Source: Geodermatophilaceae bacterium
GTDB lineage: Bacteria; Actinomycetota; Actinomycetes; Mycobacteriales; Geodermatophilaceae
Length of the DNA stretch: 7,179 nt
Direction of reading: 5' to 3'
Assembly: GCA_013696785.1 (NCBI GenBank)
Contig: JACCXW010000193.1
Coordinates: forward strand, 1 to 7,179
Part shown: one piece after another, positions 5,382 to 7,179 of the stretch
Numbering within the stretch: position 1 is the first letter of the stretch
How the letters are laid out: each line of letters begins with the position of its first letter
The notes under the pieces: generated by a model
Seen by the model: the letters and a program-made list of their open reading frames with translations, nothing else
Told to the model about the DNA's origin: nothing
Database searches by the model: none
Translations under genes and position numbers: made by a program

Positions 5382-6170
5382 ATGGGTGTGCTGCAGCGCT
5401 TCGAGCGAAGACTCGAAGGAGTCGTCGGCGGCGCATTCGCTCGCCTCTTCAAGGGAAAGGTGCATCCGGCCGAGATCGGCCGGGCCTTGCAGCGAGAAGC
5501 CGACGAGCAGAAGGTCGTCGTCGGCGAGGGCCGGGTCCTGGTGCCCAACCGCTACACCGTGACCCTGGGCGAGATCGACTACGCGCATCTGGGCGAGTGG
5601 GAGCAGCAACTCACGAGCACCCTCGCCCAGTTGCTGCACGAGCAGATCGACCAGGAGGGCTGGTCGACGTTCGGGTACGTCTCGGTCGCCTTCGAGTGCG
5701 ACAAGAACCTGCACACCGGTGTCTTCGACGTCCGCAGCAGGGTGGACCCTGACGCTCCCGGTCAGCGACCGCGCCTGCCCGAGGCGCCGGCCCGACCGGT
5801 GGCACAGAACGGTTCGGCCGCCGCGGTGCAGGCTCCCGCCCCCCCGGCCCTGCCACCCGGACCGCCGCTCAAGGCCGCCACCCTGCAGCACTCCCTCGTC
5901 GTCGACGGCCCGAACACCCGCTACTGCCTCGGCGAGGGCAGCAACGTGATCGGCCGCAGCCAGGACGCCATCGTGAGGCTGCCCGACACGGGCGTCTCCC
6001 GGCGGCATGTCGACATCACGGTGCAAGGGGACACAGCCGTGGCGCACGATCTCGGCTCGACCAACGGCAGCATCGTCAACGGCCAGCGGATCGCCGCGCA
6101 GCAGCTGCGCGACGGCGACGTGATCAGGATCGGGCACAGCGTGCTGGTCTACCGCTTGGACGGCGGATGA
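5382..6170 (+). CDS. fhaA: FhaA: DUF3662 and FHA domain phosphothreonine-binding protein
   Basis: 262 residues in three parts: an N-terminal DUF3662 domain (about 1-115, starting MGVLQRFERRLEG), a proline/alanine-rich linker (about 121-165), and a C-terminal FHA domain (about 170-260). The FHA phosphothreonine-binding residues are present: Gly191-Arg192, Ser206-Arg207-Arg208-His209 and Ser226-Thr227-Asn228-Gly229. In mycobacteria FhaA binds the phosphorylated pseudokinase domain of the lipid II flippase MviN/MurJ and restrains peptidoglycan synthesis at poles and septum; the same role is inferred here. ATG 5382 is chosen because the family starts with MGVL and GGAGG lies at 5368-5372, nine bases upstream. 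GTG 5379 is possible. The protein is shorter than the M. tuberculosis homologue, mainly through a short linker. The stop overlaps the fhaB start (ATGA, 6167-6170), so translation is probably coupled. Confidence 0.96.
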   Translation: MGVLQRFERRLEGVVGGAFARLFKGKVHPAEIGRALQREADEQKVVVGEGRVLVPNRYTVTLGEIDYAHLGEWEQQLTSTLAQLLHEQIDQEGWSTFGYVSVAFECDKNLHTGVFDVRSRVDPDAPGQRPRLPEAPARPVAQNGSAAAVQAPAPPALPPGPPLKAATLQHSLVVDGPNTRYCLGEGSNVIGRSQDAIVRLPDTGVSRRHVDITVQGDTAVAHDLGSTNGSIVNGQRIAAQQLRDGDVIRIGHSVLVYRLDGG

Positions 6171-6640
6171 CGGCCGAGATCGTCGTACAGGCATTTCGGT
6201 TCGGCTTCCTGATCTTGTTGTGGCTGTTCATCTTCGCCGCGTTTCGCGTGGTCAAGGCCGACCTGTTCGGGGCCAGCCCGGCGCGGGTCAGCGCCGTGCC
6301 AAGGCGGGGAGCGCCGGCGGTCAAGCAAAGCAAACGCAAGGGGCCCAAAGGTCCTCGGCAGCTCGTGGTCACCGGCGGGTCGCTGACCGGGACGCGGATC
6401 ACGCTTGGAACCCAACCGATCCTGGTCGGTCGCGCCGACGACTCCACCGTCGTACTTACCGACGACTTCGCGAGTTCCCGGCACGCTCGGCTCACCAACC
6501 GCGACGGGGACTGGTACGTCGAGGACCTGGGCTCCACCAACGGCACCTACCTCGACCGGGCCCGCGTCGCCGGTCCCACGCTGATCCCCCCCGGTGCACC
6601 GATCCGGATCGGCAAGACGGTGCTCGAGTTGCGCTCATGA
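6167..6640 (+). CDS. fhaB: FhaB: membrane-anchored FHA domain protein
   Basis: 157 residues, about the size of M. tuberculosis FhaB (FipA). One membrane helix lies at about 10-29 (FGFLILLWLFIFAAF), then a basic linker (KQSKRKGPKGPR, about 53-64), then a C-terminal cytoplasmic FHA domain (about 65-155). Its phosphothreonine site is intact: Gly88-Arg89, Ser103-Ser104-Arg105-His106 and Ser123-Thr124-Asn125-Gly126. In mycobacteria this protein links Ser/Thr kinase signalling to the divisome through FtsZ and FtsQ; that role is inferred from family and gene order. It starts at the ATG overlapping the fhaA stop and lacks a strong ribosome binding site, consistent with translational coupling. Its TGA (6638-6640) in turn overlaps an ATG that opens a 10-codon frame leading to pstP. 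Confidence 0.95.
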   Translation: MTAEIVVQAFRFGFLILLWLFIFAAFRVVKADLFGASPARVSAVPRRGAPAVKQSKRKGPKGPRQLVVTGGSLTGTRITLGTQPILVGRADDSTVVLTDDFASSRHARLTNRDGDWYVEDLGSTNGTYLDRARVAGPTLIPPGAPIRIGKTVLELRS

Positions 6641-6669
6641 CAGCGGCCGCGACAGAGGCCACAGGATGA
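6637..6669 (+). other. 10-codon mini reading frame bridging fhaB and pstP
   Basis: ATG 6637-6639 overlaps the fhaB stop as ATGA, and its frame reads MTAAATEATG before stopping at TGA 6667-6669. That stop overlaps the pstP ATG 6666-6668, again as ATGA. The peptide is alanine/threonine-rich with no recognisable motif. The frame may carry ribosomes from fhaB to pstP by two successive reinitiations, or it may be chance, since pstP has its own AGAGG (6654-6658) seven bases upstream. The overlaps are seen directly; the function is inference. Confidence 0.35.
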
Positions 6670-7179
6670 GTCTCGCTCTGCGATATGCCGCCAGATCCGA
6701 TCGCGGCCTGATCCGCAGCAACAACGAGGACTCGGTGTACGCCGGGCCGCGGCTGCTGGCCGTCGCCGACGGGATGGGCGGGCACGCTGCCGGCGAGGTG
6801 GCCAGCAAGATCGCCATCGCAGCCCTGGAACCCTTGGACGAGGACACCCCGCCGGGCGACATGCTGGCGGCGCTGCGGCAGGCCACCGACGAGGGTTCGG
6901 CGCACATCCGCGAACTCGTCAGCGACGACCCGAGCCTGGAAGGCATGGGCACGACGCTCACGGCCCTGTTGTTCGCCGGCAGCCGGCTCGCCGTCTGCCA
7001 CATCGGTGACTCCCGCTGCTACCTGCTGCGAGACGGCGAGCTGGTCCAGATCACCCACGACGACACGTTCGTGCAGACTCTCGTGGACGAGGGCCGGATC
7101 ACCGCGGAGGAGGCGCACGTCCACCCGCAGCGTTCCCTGATCCTGCGGGCATTGAACGGCAGCGAGATCGAACCCGACC
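6666..7179 (+). CDS. pstP: PstP: PP2C family Ser/Thr protein phosphatase, 3' end outside window
   Basis: The first 171 residues of a PPM/PP2C metal-dependent phosphatase. Metal-binding and signature motifs are visible: Glu21-Asp22 in SNNEDSVY, Asp35 in ADGMGGHAAGE, the GMGTTLTALLF strand (93-103) and Asp115 in HIGDSRCYLLRDGEL. These are followed by HDDTFVQTLVDEGRIT and HPQRSLILRALNG. The sequence follows the M. tuberculosis PstP catalytic domain closely along its length. PstP dephosphorylates PknA, PknB and their substrates, including cell-wall and division proteins. ATG 6666 has AGAGG seven bases upstream, and its product begins four residues later than the mycobacterial protein. The rest of the catalytic domain, the juxtamembrane linker, the membrane helix and the extracellular tail expected for the family lie beyond 7179. 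It is the third gene of the operon with fhaA and fhaB. Confidence 0.96.
   Translation, partial: MSLALRYAARSDRGLIRSNNEDSVYAGPRLLAVADGMGGHAAGEVASKIAIAALEPLDEDTPPGDMLAALRQATDEGSAHIRELVSDDPSLEGMGTTLTALLFAGSRLAVCHIGDSRCYLLRDGELVQITHDDTFVQTLVDEGRITAEEAHVHPQRSLILRALNGSEIEPD

Noticed and set aside
5376..6194. Minus-strand open frame of 272 codons across fhaA
   Set aside because: Antisense shadow of fhaA; no motifs, and it crosses both fhaA junctions.

Overview
The window is GC-rich chromosomal DNA from an actinobacterium. The strongest evidence is the right end. A tRNA-Leu(CAG) gene points away from genes for FhaA (DUF3662 plus FHA domain), FhaB (membrane-anchored FHA protein) and the PP2C phosphatase PstP, in the order seen in mycobacteria and many other Actinomycetia. 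The 3' tail of what looks like a DUF222/HNH (13E12-type) gene at the left edge fits the same phylum. The genus cannot be read from this stretch.

Left part (1-1115): the C-terminal tail of a probable HNH endonuclease ends at 142. It faces a decayed metallophosphoesterase on the minus strand (147-711), which has two frameshifts and has lost its catalytic core. Just upstream of the decayed gene is a small, very basic hypothetical protein (666-884, minus, TTG start with a good ribosome binding site). A 231-base spacer follows. Its right half can fold into several small hairpins, the last of which presents the ribosome binding site of the next gene in its loop.

Centre (1116-5133): a secreted 791-residue subtilase has an I9 propeptide, a split S8 catalytic domain with a PA insert, and an Fn3-like tail. 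It ends at a long imperfect hairpin that probably terminates transcription from both sides, because an OsmC-type peroxidase gene converges on it from the minus strand. Divergent from the OsmC gene is a dienelactone hydrolase gene, followed closely by a small DUF3817 membrane protein.

Right part (5144-7179): tRNA-Leu(CAG) lies on the minus strand, then fhaA, fhaB and pstP run on the plus strand as a tightly coupled operon cut by the window edge. In relatives this operon continues with rodA, pbpA, pknA and pknB. FHA proteins read threonine phosphorylation made by the PknA/PknB kinases, and PstP removes it, controlling peptidoglycan synthesis and division. fhaA and fhaB overlap by ATGA. fhaB and pstP are joined by a 10-codon mini reading frame whose start and stop overlap the fhaB stop and the pstP start.

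Most of the window is ordinary actinobacterial housekeeping sequence. I see no CRISPR array, insertion sequence, or new defence or biosynthetic system. The points worth a second look are the decayed phosphoesterase, the folded leader of the subtilase gene and the fhaB-pstP relay.
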